Source: Virgisporangium aliadipatigenens
GTDB taxonomy: Bacteria; Actinomycetota; Actinomycetes; Mycobacteriales; Micromonosporaceae
DNA: 64,000 nucleotides
Reading direction: 5' to 3'
Assembly (NCBI RefSeq): GCF_016863615.1
Contig: NZ_BOPF01000014.1
Coordinates: 124,001-188,000 of the forward strand
Under the pieces are notes generated by a model, which had not been told where the DNA came from, did no database searches, and saw only the letters and a list, made by a program, of their open reading frames with translations. The position numbers and the translations under genes are program-made. Below, piece by piece: positions 24,750-32,530 of the stretch (positions within the stretch are counted from its first letter, which is position 1; each line of letters begins with the position of its first letter).

Positions 24750-25871
24750 GTGACGACCGAACCTGCCCTGACCGGCGCCGCACCACCGGAGGCCGCGCTC
24801 CTCGACGACCTCACCGCGGACCTCGGCACCAAGGTCACCGAGGCGTGGCAGGAGTTCGGCCGGGCGCTGGCCGTGGCGCTCCCGCACCTGCCGGCGGGGG
24901 CGAGCGTCGAGTTCACCCTCGACCCGACCGCTTCCGGCACCGAGGACGCGGTGTACTCGGTGCTGGTCAGCTCCGGCACCGACGGTTCGCTGACGGCGCT
25001 GGCCGTGGGCAACGCCGGCCTGCCGAGCGGATACCGGCTCAGCCGCGAGGCGATCGGCGACCTGGTCGCGCTCGGGTGGCAGCCGCCGGGTGTGGTGCCC
25101 GGGTCCGGCGACTCGTTCGGGCTGCGGCTGATGGCCGGTGACGGTGCCCGGTTGGCGGTGATCGTCACGCGCACGATGAAGGACGTGTACGGGGCGCCGC
25201 ATCCGGCGTTCCTCACCTACGCGGCGACCCGCGGCGACGGTGCGGTGGTGCCGATGCCGGCCCTGGGATCCGCCCGGGCGCTGCTGGACGACTTCGACGG
25301 CGAGCCGGCCGACCGCGCCGCCGCACCGGGCCCGGCCACCACGGAGCGGGGCGACGCCGCCGAGGACGTCGACCACGCCACGGCAGCCGCCGCGCTCGCC
25401 GGTCTGCCGCTGACCGAACGGGTCCAGCTGGTGGTCGCGAAGCTGCAGAAGACCTCGCCGGACCAGTTGCAGATGGACGCCGACGGCGACATCGGGATCC
25501 GGGCCGGTTCGGCGATGGTGTTCGTGCGCGTGCGCGACAACCCGCCGCTGATCGACGTCTTCTCGCCGGTGCTCACCGAGATCGAGCCGAGCGAACGCCT
25601 CTACGTCCGCCTCTCCGAGCTGACCAACCGCATGCCGATCGGCCGCCTCTACTGCACGAACGACACCGTGTGGGCCTCGGTGCCGGTGATGGGCCGTGAC
25701 TTTCAGGCCTCGCACCTCATGCTCGCCGTGCAGGTGATGACGGGCCTCGCCGACGAGCTGGACGACCGCCTGCAGGGGGAGTTCGGCGGCAAGCGCTTCT
25801 ACGGCGACGCGGAGAAGGTGGCCGCCCGCGGCACGGCCGACGGCGACGAGCGCACCGGCATGTACCTGTAG
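24750..25871 (+). CDS. YbjN/CesT-like chaperone-fold protein
   Basis: A 373-residue protein with two alpha/beta modules like the T3SS-chaperone/YbjN fold common in actinobacteria: an N-terminal one (about 20-150) and a second (about 225-360) with LQMDADGDIGIRAGSAMVFV, NPPLIDVFSPVL and SRLYVRLSELTNRM-like strands and helices. A Pro/Ala-rich linker with acidic residues joins them (about 175-220). No catalytic motif is seen. Start GTG 24750 is preferred over GTG 24741, but both are weak. The gene ends next to the convergent membrane-protein stop with no gap. Confidence 0.7.
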   Translation: MTTEPALTGAAPPEAALLDDLTADLGTKVTEAWQEFGRALAVALPHLPAGASVEFTLDPTASGTEDAVYSVLVSSGTDGSLTALAVGNAGLPSGYRLSREAIGDLVALGWQPPGVVPGSGDSFGLRLMAGDGARLAVIVTRTMKDVYGAPHPAFLTYAATRGDGAVVPMPALGSARALLDDFDGEPADRAAAPGPATTERGDAAEDVDHATAAAALAGLPLTERVQLVVAKLQKTSPDQLQMDADGDIGIRAGSAMVFVRVRDNPPLIDVFSPVLTEIEPSERLYVRLSELTNRMPIGRLYCTNDTVWASVPVMGRDFQASHLMLAVQVMTGLADELDDRLQGEFGGKRFYGDAEKVAARGTADGDERTGMYL

Positions 25872-26549
25872 CTACTGAAAGAACCAGTGGTGGAAGAGCG
25901 GGTTGCCCCGCGGCTCGGGGTCCCGGTCCTCGAAGTGGCGCGGGCGTTCGCGCTGCTGCGGGCGGGTCGTCTCGATGGGCGCCGGCTCGAAGCCCATCGT
26001 CGGGTCCTGCCAGTCGTTGCCGGTCCACGGCACGGTCGCGGGTGCGGCGGGCGCCGGCGGGATCTCGTTCGGCACCGGCTCGGTGGGAACGAAGTCCGGC
26101 ACGTCGGGCACCGTCGGCACGGCGTCGGCCGGCACGGGCACGGGCACCTCGGGCACCGGAACGGCCGGCACGGCGACCGGCGGCACTCCGGCGGGCCGGC
26201 CGTCGCGTTCGTCGACGACGGCGTCCTCCGGCCGGATGCGCCCGCCCTCCGGAGCGGCCGGCGTGCCGAGGAGCGCGGGGTCGGGCGCGGCGGACTGCGG
26301 GATGCCGACGATCGGCGCCGGCACCGAGGAGGCCGACGGACCGCCGCCGCTGTCCACCTGAGCCGACCCGGGGTCGAACCCGGTCGTGGTGTCGAAGCTC
26401 GTGGTGCTGGCCGGCGCGTAGTCGACCATCCAGGCGAGGCCGCCGACGGCACCTCCGGTGAGGCCGGCGGCGGCCACGGCGGCGAGGGCGAACGCGAGCG
26501 GGGAGGGGCGCCGGTGCGTGCCGGAGTCCAGGATGTCGTCGTCGTACAC
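25872..26549 (-). CDS. Pro-rich single-pass membrane protein, unknown function
   Basis: A 225-residue protein with a short acidic cytoplasmic N-terminus, one helix at about 17-42 (alanine- and glycine-rich) and a long extracytoplasmic tail dominated by Pro/Val repeats (PVAVPAVPVPEVPVPVP) that ends in a basic-aromatic peptide (GNPLFHHWFFQ). No family recognised. The conserved-looking aromatic terminus after a disordered linker suggests a docking peptide on an extended stalk. GTG 26549 has a GGAAGGG site. The unusually AT-rich upstream region contains two palindromes. Confidence 0.65.
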   Translation of the reverse strand: MYDDDILDSGTHRRPSPLAFALAAVAAAGLTGGAVGGLAWMVDYAPASTTSFDTTTGFDPGSAQVDSGGGPSASSVPAPIVGIPQSAAPDPALLGTPAAPEGGRIRPEDAVVDERDGRPAGVPPVAVPAVPVPEVPVPVPADAVPTVPDVPDFVPTEPVPNEIPPAPAAPATVPWTGNDWQDPTMGFEPAPIETTRPQQRERPRHFEDRDPEPRGNPLFHHWFFQ

Positions 26550-26611
26550 GTGAAGGCCCTTCCCCCGCGGGCCGCCGCGGAACGTTCAGCGCGGCACCCC
26601 GAAATCCAATT

Positions 26612-26645
26612 AGGACAAAGTGTCCTTATATGCACTTAATAGTGC
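26612..26645. promoter_or_regulatory. AT-rich promoter region with two adjacent palindromes
   Basis: AGGACA-N3-TGTCCT (26612-26626) and GCACT-N4-AGTGC (26632-26645) sit side by side in one of the most AT-rich stretches of the window, 63 bases upstream of the Pro-rich membrane protein start. The spacing and AT content fit a regulated minus-strand promoter. The binding factor is unknown. Confidence 0.45.
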
Positions 26646-26676
26646 CATCTTTCACGCGGAGAAAGACCCGAAAGTA

Positions 26677-26714
26677 GGAGCGGCCGGACGTCCCGCCAGA
26701 CGTCCGGCCGCTCC
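26677..26714 (-). terminator. Terminator of the propeller lipoprotein gene
   Basis: A perfect 16-bp stem (GGAGCGGCCGGACGTC and complement) with a 6-base loop, 27 bases past the stop. On the minus strand it is followed by TACTTTCGGGTCTTTC. Confidence 0.85.
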
Positions 26715-26741
26715 ATCCAGGGGAGAAGCAGGTCTTGAGTT

Positions 26742-28691
26742 TTACGTGAACGACAGCCACGCCTGCTGCGCCAGCGTCTGCAGATCATTGGCCATCAGGC
26801 CGTTCTGCGACAGCGTCCACAGCGTGCCGTCGATCACGATGGCGCGGCGGATCGGGTAGAGCGCACCGCGCTGCGGGGTGTTGCCGTTCGGCGCCGGGTG
26901 CTTCAGGAACCCGGCCTCGGTGATCCCCGCGTCCGACACCTTCAACGCGAGCGCACCGCTGGCGGAGCCGCCGTCGTCGGCCGTGTACCTGTTCAGCGGC
27001 ACCACCAGCAGCCCGGTCTTCGGCCAGTAGAGGAACGCGTGCGGGTCGAACTCGGCCTCCGAGTGCCCGTACTTCACGTGGTACTGCGCCAGCCGCTTCG
27101 GCGCCGCCGGATCGCTCACGTCGAACATCGACAGCTGCGTGCCCTGCGTCCGCCCGGTCTCGCTGGCCTCCTGACCGATGCCGATGAGCCGCCCGTCGCC
27201 GGCCGGGTGCAGGTACGCCGAATACCCGGTGATCTTCAGTTCGCCGGTCACCTTCGGCTGCTTCGGGTCGCGCAGGTCCACTGTGTACAGCGGATCCGTC
27301 TGCTTGAACGTCACCACGTAGCCCTGCGTGCCGACGAAGCGCACCGAGTAGATCCGTTCGCCCTTGCCGAGGCCGCCGACCTTGCCCTCCTGCACGAGGT
27401 TGCTGCCGTCCTGGCGCAGCACGTACACCGACGAGTCGGCCTCTCCGGTGGTGGCGATGCGCAGCCGACCGTCCCACTCGGACATCGAGTACTGGTTGAG
27501 CAGCCAGCCGTCGACCGCGCCGCCGGCCGCGAAGGTGGGCTTGCCGGGCTTCGACGTGTCGAACTTGTAGACCTCCGTGCGCTGCGGCTCCGGGTCCGCC
27601 CGCCGGGCCGCCGGCATCGCTGGGCCGCCCCGCCAGCGGCGGTCGTTGGCGACGTACAGGCTCTGGCCGTTGGAGTAGACGGTGTCGCCGTCCGCGGCCA
27701 CCGTCACCGGGTCACCCTCGCCGAGCGCGGGCTTTCCGAGGTCGAACGTCAACACGGTGAGCAGCTTGCTCGCGCTGTAGCCGGCCGGGTGGGCCACGGA
27801 CGAGCAGCCCACGCGGCCGGTGCCGGTGCTGCCGCCCTCGCCGGTGACCGTGTACTCGGGCAGCCAGTCCTCGATCGGCGACTGGTTGATGGTGCGCAGC
27901 ATCGCGGCGGCGTACTCGTCGGGGTTGGCGCGGTGCTGCGGGCGTTCGATATCGGGGGTGGAACGCATGACGACCCGCACCTGGGCGCCGACCTGGCGTG
28001 CGTCGACCACCTGCCCGTCCATCGCGAACGTCCCCAGCACCCGCGGCTGCGCCCCGATGTCGACCAGGGTCAGCTGGGGCGACCTCGCGGCGGGCGGGGC
28101 CTCCTCGCGTCCGTAGTACGTGTTGCGGTTGATCAGGAGCACGTGGTCGCCGGAGAGCAGCAGGTCGCCGCCCCCGCCCGGGTAGCGGAGCGCCTGCGTC
28201 TGGCCCAGCGCCACCTTCGCCGTCTCGACCCGCCGCGCGGCGTCGTAGACCCGCAGGATCCCGTCGACCACCGTGATGATCCGCTTGCCGTCGGTCTTGA
28301 CCAGGTCGGGCTCGTCGACGCCGGCCTCGTGCGTGTTGGTGCCGGAGTAGCCGCCCTGCTCGCCGGTCTTGGCGGCCGACTCCGCCTGGGCCCCGGCGGC
28401 GTTCGGAGCGGCGACCGCGCCGCCGCCGGTGTCCGCCGCGCCCCGCCGGCCGTCGACGGTCGGCGGCTCGGCCGCGTAGCCCCACGCCTCGAGGCTGTCC
28501 CGGGCCGCCGCACGCAGTCCGGCCAGCGCATCCTCGCAACTCGTGAACGACACGAGCCGCACCGACCCGGCAGCCGCCTCACCGCCGCCGGGTCGGTGCC
28601 CGTTCGTGTCCGGCGCATCGGTGCAGCCCGTCGCCAGGCCGGCGATCAGGGTCACGGCGGCGGCGGTACGCAGATGCCTCGAGCGGGTCAT
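26742..28691 (-). CDS. Secreted lipoprotein with C-terminal beta-propeller domain
   Basis: A 649-residue exported lipoprotein. A signal peptide (about 1-23) ends in the lipobox LATGC, predicting acylation at Cys24. A Gly/Ala-rich linker follows, then the GVDEPDLVKTDGKRI signature that opens the beta-propeller domain (Beta_propel, PF09826 type; about 140-649). Proteins of this family are widespread but uncharacterised, so the function is unknown. ATG 28691 is chosen because the signal peptide starts there. It is convergent with nothing nearby and has its own terminator; upstream is an Lrp gene on the same strand, 44 bases away. Confidence 0.85.
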   Translation of the reverse strand: MTRSRHLRTAAAVTLIAGLATGCTDAPDTNGHRPGGGEAAAGSVRLVSFTSCEDALAGLRAAARDSLEAWGYAAEPPTVDGRRGAADTGGGAVAAPNAAGAQAESAAKTGEQGGYSGTNTHEAGVDEPDLVKTDGKRIITVVDGILRVYDAARRVETAKVALGQTQALRYPGGGGDLLLSGDHVLLINRNTYYGREEAPPAARSPQLTLVDIGAQPRVLGTFAMDGQVVDARQVGAQVRVVMRSTPDIERPQHRANPDEYAAAMLRTINQSPIEDWLPEYTVTGEGGSTGTGRVGCSSVAHPAGYSASKLLTVLTFDLGKPALGEGDPVTVAADGDTVYSNGQSLYVANDRRWRGGPAMPAARRADPEPQRTEVYKFDTSKPGKPTFAAGGAVDGWLLNQYSMSEWDGRLRIATTGEADSSVYVLRQDGSNLVQEGKVGGLGKGERIYSVRFVGTQGYVVTFKQTDPLYTVDLRDPKQPKVTGELKITGYSAYLHPAGDGRLIGIGQEASETGRTQGTQLSMFDVSDPAAPKRLAQYHVKYGHSEAEFDPHAFLYWPKTGLLVVPLNRYTADDGGSASGALALKVSDAGITEAGFLKHPAPNGNTPQRGALYPIRRAIVIDGTLWTLSQNGLMANDLQTLAQQAWLSFT

Positions 28692-28735
28692 GCCGGATAC
28701 GACGCAGCGGTCCCGGGTCGGGTTCCCGGAGATTT

Positions 28736-29173
28736 CTAGGTGGTGGGCAGGAGCCTCGACAGGACGACCATGCTGCGGGTGCTCCGCACGAACGGCTCCG
28801 CGCGCAGCTTCTCCAGCGCCTGTTCGAGGGCGGCGATGTCGGCCGCGCGCAGGTGCACCAACGCGTCGGCCTCGCCGGAGACGGTGTACGCGCCCACGAC
28901 CGCCGCATGCCGTCGGGCCGCCGAGGCGATCTGCACGGGGGTGGTGCGCCCGGTGCAGAACAGCTCCACGAACATCTCCGCCGTCCAGCCGACCGCCACC
29001 GGGTCCACGACGGCCGTGAATCCCCGGATGACCTTCTCCGCCCGCAGCCGGTCCACCCGCCGCTTGACCGCCGGTGCCGACAGCGAGACCTTCGCGCCGA
29101 TCTCCGCAAACGAACTGCGCGCGTCCTCCTGGAGCAGCGCAATGATCTGCTGGTCCACGTCGTCGATCCGCAA
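28736..29173 (-). CDS. Lrp/AsnC-family transcriptional regulator
   Basis: A 145-residue Lrp-type regulator: helix-turn-helix at about 3-62 (IDDVDQQIIALLQEDARSS, VSLSAPAVKRRVDRL) and RAM effector domain (about 68-140) that binds amino acids. I chose TTG 29173 because it directly precedes the conserved IDDVDQQI and has an AGGAGC site eight bases upstream; longer frames begin in the divergent promoter. It is divergent from a dimethylarginine hydrolase-like gene, so it most likely senses arginine, ornithine or a related amino acid and controls that gene. Confidence 0.85.
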   Translation of the reverse strand: MRIDDVDQQIIALLQEDARSSFAEIGAKVSLSAPAVKRRVDRLRAEKVIRGFTAVVDPVAVGWTAEMFVELFCTGRTTPVQIASAARRHAAVVGAYTVSGEADALVHLRAADIAALEQALEKLRAEPFVRSTRSMVVLSRLLPTT

Positions 29174-29250
29174 CGAACCGCTCCTGCCTCGCAACGCCGA
29201 TGGCTGTCGGCGGCAACGTACCGCACCTAACGTTTGTGATCGTGGGAGCG

Positions 29251-30069
29251 ATGGAACGGATGCCGCGAAAGCGGACATATTTAATGTCGCCGCCGGAGCA
29301 CTTCGCGGTCGAGTACACGATCAACCCGTGGATGGACCCCACCGCGCCGGTCGACGTCGAACTGGCCGTCAAGCAGTGGGAGAACCTGCGCGAGACACTC
29401 GTCCGTCATGAGCACACCGTGCACGTGCTGCCCCCGCACGCCGGCCTGCCCGACATGGTGTACGCCGCCAACGGGGCGTTCTCCGTCGACGGGGTCGTGT
29501 ACGGCGCGCGCTTCCGCTACCCGCAGCGTTCGGCCGAGGCGGCGTTGCACCGCGCCTTCTACGACCCGGGTTCGTGGCGCTTCCACGATCCCGTGGAGAT
29601 CAACGAGGGGGAGGGCGACTTCGCCTACGTTCCCGGGACCGGCGGCGGGGTGGTGCTCGCCGGGTTCGGGTTCCGGACCGATCCGACCGCGCACGCCGAG
29701 GCGCAGGAGGTGCTCGGCCGTCCCGTGGTGTCGCTGCGGCTGACCGACCCCCGGCTGTACCACCTGGACGTCGCGTTGGCGGTGCTCGACGACACGAACG
29801 TCACCTACTACCCGGGCGCGTTCTCCGACGGCTCCCGCCGGGTGCTGGAACGCCTCTTCCCCGACGCGGTGCTCGCCGACGAGGCGGACGCGCTGGCGTT
29901 CGGGCTCAACCTGATCAGCGACGGCCGCCACGCGTTCCTGAACTCCGAGGCGACGGCGCTCGGCGCGAAACTGAGCGCCGCCGGATACACCCCCGTCCAC
30001 GTCGAACTCGGCGAACTGAAGAAGGGCGGCGGAAGCGTCCGCTGCTGCATCGCGGAGCTGCGCCCCTAA
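29251..30069 (+). CDS. Dimethylarginine dimethylaminohydrolase / amidinotransferase-fold hydrolase
   Basis: A 272-residue guanidine-modifying enzyme of the DDAH type, expected to hydrolyse N-methylated arginine (or arginine) to citrulline plus amine. Catalytic features are EGEGDFAYVPG (acidic residues), LYHLDVALAVLDD with the active His, and the C-terminal GGGSVRCCIAE with the nucleophilic Cys265. The N-terminus TYLMSPPEHFAVEYTINPWM is characteristic. ATG 29251 has GGGAGCG immediately upstream. Its stop overlaps the convergent isochorismatase-like gene by four bases. In many actinomycetes an ornithine aminotransferase accompanies this gene; here it is absent. Confidence 0.88.
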   Translation: MERMPRKRTYLMSPPEHFAVEYTINPWMDPTAPVDVELAVKQWENLRETLVRHEHTVHVLPPHAGLPDMVYAANGAFSVDGVVYGARFRYPQRSAEAALHRAFYDPGSWRFHDPVEINEGEGDFAYVPGTGGGVVLAGFGFRTDPTAHAEAQEVLGRPVVSLRLTDPRLYHLDVALAVLDDTNVTYYPGAFSDGSRRVLERLFPDAVLADEADALAFGLNLISDGRHAFLNSEATALGAKLSAAGYTPVHVELGELKKGGGSVRCCIAELRP

Positions 30070-30638
30070 CGCGTCTTGGCGAGAAGTTCGATGATCTCCT
30101 CGGTGGTGCCGACCTCGCCGAGCCGGGGGAAGATCCGTTCGACGGCGTGCCGGTGCGCGTCGGCGTCGTGATCGGCCGTGGCGTCGGCGGCGACCGTGAC
30201 GTGGTAGCCGTGCTCGTGCGCGGCCCGGGCGGTCGACTCCACGCCGAAGCAGGTCGCGACGCCGGTCAGCACGACCTGCGTGACGCCGCGCCGGCGCAGG
30301 TGCAGGTCGAGATCGGTGCCGTAGAAGGCGCCCCAGTTCTTCTTCGTGACGACGATGTCGCCCTCGCCGCGGATCTCGTCCACCAGCACGTCCCAGTTGT
30401 CCGGCCGGGTGCCGCCGCGCGGCGCCGCCGCGATCCGGCCGGGCGGTGCCTCCTCCGGGCGCGCCGACACGCGGACCAGCACGACGGGCAGGCCGTGGCC
30501 GCGGAACGCCTCGGCGAGCGCGGCGCTGCGCGCCACCACGTCCGGGACGGCGTTGGGCTGGGTGGGCCTGCCGAGAATGCCGTGCTGCAGGTCGATGACG
30601 ACCAGCGCGGTCTTCGGGTCGAGCGAGGTGAGGGTCAT
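30066..30638 (-). CDS. Isochorismatase-like cysteine hydrolase
   Basis: A 190-residue cysteine hydrolase of the isochorismatase superfamily. The catalytic Asp-Lys-Cys triad is visible: Asp in LVVIDLQHGI, Lys in DIVVTKKNWGAF and Cys in LTGVATCFGVEST. Members cleave isochorismate, nicotinamide, ureides or similar amides; the substrate cannot be chosen here. ATG 30638 (MTLTSLDPKTALVV) is the natural start. The upstream same-strand gene ends 17 bases before, so the two may be co-transcribed. Confidence 0.88.
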   Translation of the reverse strand: MTLTSLDPKTALVVIDLQHGILGRPTQPNAVPDVVARSAALAEAFRGHGLPVVLVRVSARPEEAPPGRIAAAPRGGTRPDNWDVLVDEIRGEGDIVVTKKNWGAFYGTDLDLHLRRRGVTQVVLTGVATCFGVESTARAAHEHGYHVTVAADATADHDADAHRHAVERIFPRLGEVGTTEEIIELLAKTR

Positions 30639-30655
30639 CCAGAAGATCCCTTCGG

Positions 30656-31330
30656 TCAGGACTGGAGGAGTTCGGCGACGCGGACCAGGGGAGCGGCCAG
30701 CGCCGGTATCTGCTCCGGCGCCTCGATCCGCCCCTTGCGGTACGACAGCAGTTCCGTGCCCTGCACGCTCCACACCGGCACCCGCCCGGCGATGTGTTCG
30801 CTGACCAGGGCCGGGCTCAAAACGCTGTGCACCTGCACCGGCACCACCGTCCGGATCCGGTACATGCGGTCGAAGCGTTCGTCGCCGATGGCGGTCGCCG
30901 CGTCGCCGAAGACGGCACGGCCGAGCTTCGACAGGCCGCTGCGCCGTTCGATCGAGAGCGTCGGGTACATCGTGGGCAGCCGCACGGCCGTGACCACGAA
31001 CCGGTGCGTCTCCGACGTGCTGTTGCCGTGCGCGTCCGTGCTCGACGTCGTGTAGGAGTACTCGGCGACGGTGACCGTCCGGCCGTCGACGGTGCCGTGG
31101 ACCGAGAGCGAGACGCCCCGCGGGTTGCGGCCCGGCAGCCGGTCGGCCCAGTCGACGGGCGGCTGCTCGCGCAGGTACCACCCGTGGTGCTTGGCCCACA
31201 CGCGTAGGGCGTCGTGGCGGCGGCGTTCCCGATGGCTGTTGAGGATGACGGAGACGACGACAAGCGCTAGCGCGGCAGCGATGACGACACCGAAGACGGT
31301 GCACAACCCACCCGTCACCAGTGCTTCCAT
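30656..31330 (-). CDS. Single-pass membrane protein, unknown function
   Basis: A 224-residue protein with a hydrophobic helix at about residues 5-30 and a cytoplasmic part with WAKHHGWYLREQPPVDWADRL and beta strands such as TVTVAEYSYTTSS. The pattern resembles actinobacterial DUF3137-like membrane proteins, but I am not certain. ATG 31330 is chosen over a longer frame for the GGGGAGAGGCGG region upstream. It probably forms a transcription unit with the downstream isochorismatase-like gene. Confidence 0.7.
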   Translation of the reverse strand: MEALVTGGLCTVFGVVIAAALALVVVSVILNSHRERRRHDALRVWAKHHGWYLREQPPVDWADRLPGRNPRGVSLSVHGTVDGRTVTVAEYSYTTSSTDAHGNSTSETHRFVVTAVRLPTMYPTLSIERRSGLSKLGRAVFGDAATAIGDERFDRMYRIRTVVPVQVHSVLSPALVSEHIAGRVPVWSVQGTELLSYRKGRIEAPEQIPALAAPLVRVAELLQS

Positions 31331-31450
31331 CGACCCCCGCCTCTCCCCGTCAGTCGATCCGACCGGATATCGATGCCGCAGCCACCGTAGCTCTTCTTCC
31401 GGCCTCCTCACCGACCGTGCGATCGGCGGCCACGTGCGCCGCCGGTGGAG

Positions 31451-31476
31451 GTGTACTTGTCCCGTTCACCGGGTAC
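31451..31476 (+). promoter_or_regulatory. Candidate SigB-type stress promoter
   Basis: GTGT, then 16 bases, then GGGTAC, which fits the GNNTN14-16GGGTAY consensus of Streptomyces SigB-group sigma factors. It sits 38 bases upstream of a STAS-like gene, itself a type of gene often placed under such sigma factors. One match to a short consensus is weak evidence. Confidence 0.35.
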
Positions 31477-31514
31477 AGCCCCATCAACCCGCAGTAGTTG
31501 GAAGGGCTGATCAC

Positions 31515-31835
31515 ATGGCAGCGTTCACCGTGGTCCGGTTGGGTGGAGCCGCGCTCATCTGGGCAGACTGCGCGATGGGTGGCGCGCTGGCGCCCCGTCT
31601 GCACGAATCCCTGGACCGTCTCATCGGCGAGACGGCCTACCCGATCGTGGTCGACCTGGTGCGGGTTCCGTCGCTCGACGACGGGGTCGTGGCGGTGCTC
31701 GCCGCGGCGGCGATGCGCCTCGGTCAGCTCGGCCAGGGCCTCGAACTGCGGCTCGCCGGCGGGCGCGCGGTCACCGCGCGCAGCGCGGCCCAGCTGCGGC
31801 TGGTCATCGCGCAGACGTACCCCAGCGCCGCATAG
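31515..31835 (+). CDS. STAS-like protein
   Basis: A 106-residue protein with the alternating strand-helix layout of STAS (anti-anti-sigma) domains: TVVRLGGAALIWADC, then IVVDLVRVPSLDDGVVAVLA in place of the usual DSSGLGVLV loop. The Ser that is phosphorylated in true antagonists is replaced (SLDDG), so it may be a non-regulated or structural relative. ATG 31515 has a GGAAGGG site nine bases upstream. The next gene is convergent. Confidence 0.5.
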   Translation: MAAFTVVRLGGAALIWADCAMGGALAPRLHESLDRLIGETAYPIVVDLVRVPSLDDGVVAVLAAAAMRLGQLGQGLELRLAGGRAVTARSAAQLRLVIAQTYPSAA

Positions 31836-31846
31836 CGGCAGCGGCC

Positions 31847-32167
31847 TCAGATCTCCAGTTCCACCGAGAAGACGTCCACCGCCGACGAGGGCGGCTCCCA
31901 GTCCCGCCTGAGGCGCGCGGTCACCCGGACCGGCACGTCGGGTGACCCCACCGCGAACGTGAAGGTCCGCCGCCCGGTCGCCCCGGCGGCATCCCGACCG
32001 CCCGGATCGGTGCGCTCGCCGACGAGCACCACCCCGGGCGGCAGCGGGTCGAGGATCCAGCGGTACCCCGTACCGCCCTGCTGCGGCAGCGCCGCCTCGA
32101 CCCGCTCACCCGGCACGACGCGCACGACCCGGCCGTTGTCGGCGGGGCCGAGCGGGTCACCAGACAT
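31847..32167 (-). CDS. Chagasin-type (I42) cysteine protease inhibitor
   Basis: A 106-residue protein of the chagasin/amoebapsin-like inhibitor family (MEROPS I42), which blocks papain-family proteases by three loops. The loops are visible: GGTGYRWI for the NPTTGY loop, GATGRRTFTF for the middle loop, and RLRRDWEP for the RPW loop. No signal peptide, so it acts in the cytosol like the protease. It starts 11 bases inside the preceding gene and is the last gene of the protease operon, directly supporting a protease-inhibitor pairing. Confidence 0.8.
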   Translation of the reverse strand: MSGDPLGPADNGRVVRVVPGERVEAALPQQGGTGYRWILDPLPPGVVLVGERTDPGGRDAAGATGRRTFTFAVGSPDVPVRVTARLRRDWEPPSSAVDVFSVELEI

Positions 32168-32519
32168 AGATCTCGCGTACCACGTCGTCGGCGCCGATGT
32201 TGATCGACGCGGCGTTGCCCTGCATCCGGGCGGCGGCGCCGAGCTGCGCCAGGTTGGTGTGGCCGGAGTCCCCGGCGGTGGCGAGCCGACGCCAGCCGAC
32301 GCCCTCGACGTTGATCCAGCCGTTGCGCCCGTCCGCCGTGGTGAACAGCGACAGGATCCGCGCGGAGACGAACCCCGCCGCCGCGCCGGCCGCCGCGCCG
32401 GCCGTCGCGGCGGCACCCGGCGGGTCGAGCGTGGGCCGGCCACCGACCTGCGGCGCGGTGACCCCCTTGCCCAGCGCGAGCGAGAGTTCCGACTCGGTCA
32501 GTACCCGTGGAACGGTCAT
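32157..32519 (-). CDS. Small protein sharing the protease's C-terminal module
   Basis: A 120-residue protein with a glycine/alanine-rich segment (about 40-60) that could be a membrane-active or packing helix, and a C-terminal module (about 66-120) with NGWINVEGVGWRRLAT and DDVVREIYVW. That module closely resembles the end of the neighbouring papain-like protease (NAWTYLENYGWHRLAG, VVDTVYVY). It overlaps the inhibitor start by 11 bases and lies 11 bases downstream of the protease stop, so all three are co-expressed. The shared module suggests a common ligand or partner. Function unknown. Confidence 0.7.
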   Translation of the reverse strand: MTVPRVLTESELSLALGKGVTAPQVGGRPTLDPPGAAATAGAAAGAAAGFVSARILSLFTTADGRNGWINVEGVGWRRLATAGDSGHTNLAQLGAAARMQGNAASINIGADDVVREIYVW

Positions 32520-32530
32520 CGCTGCTCCTC

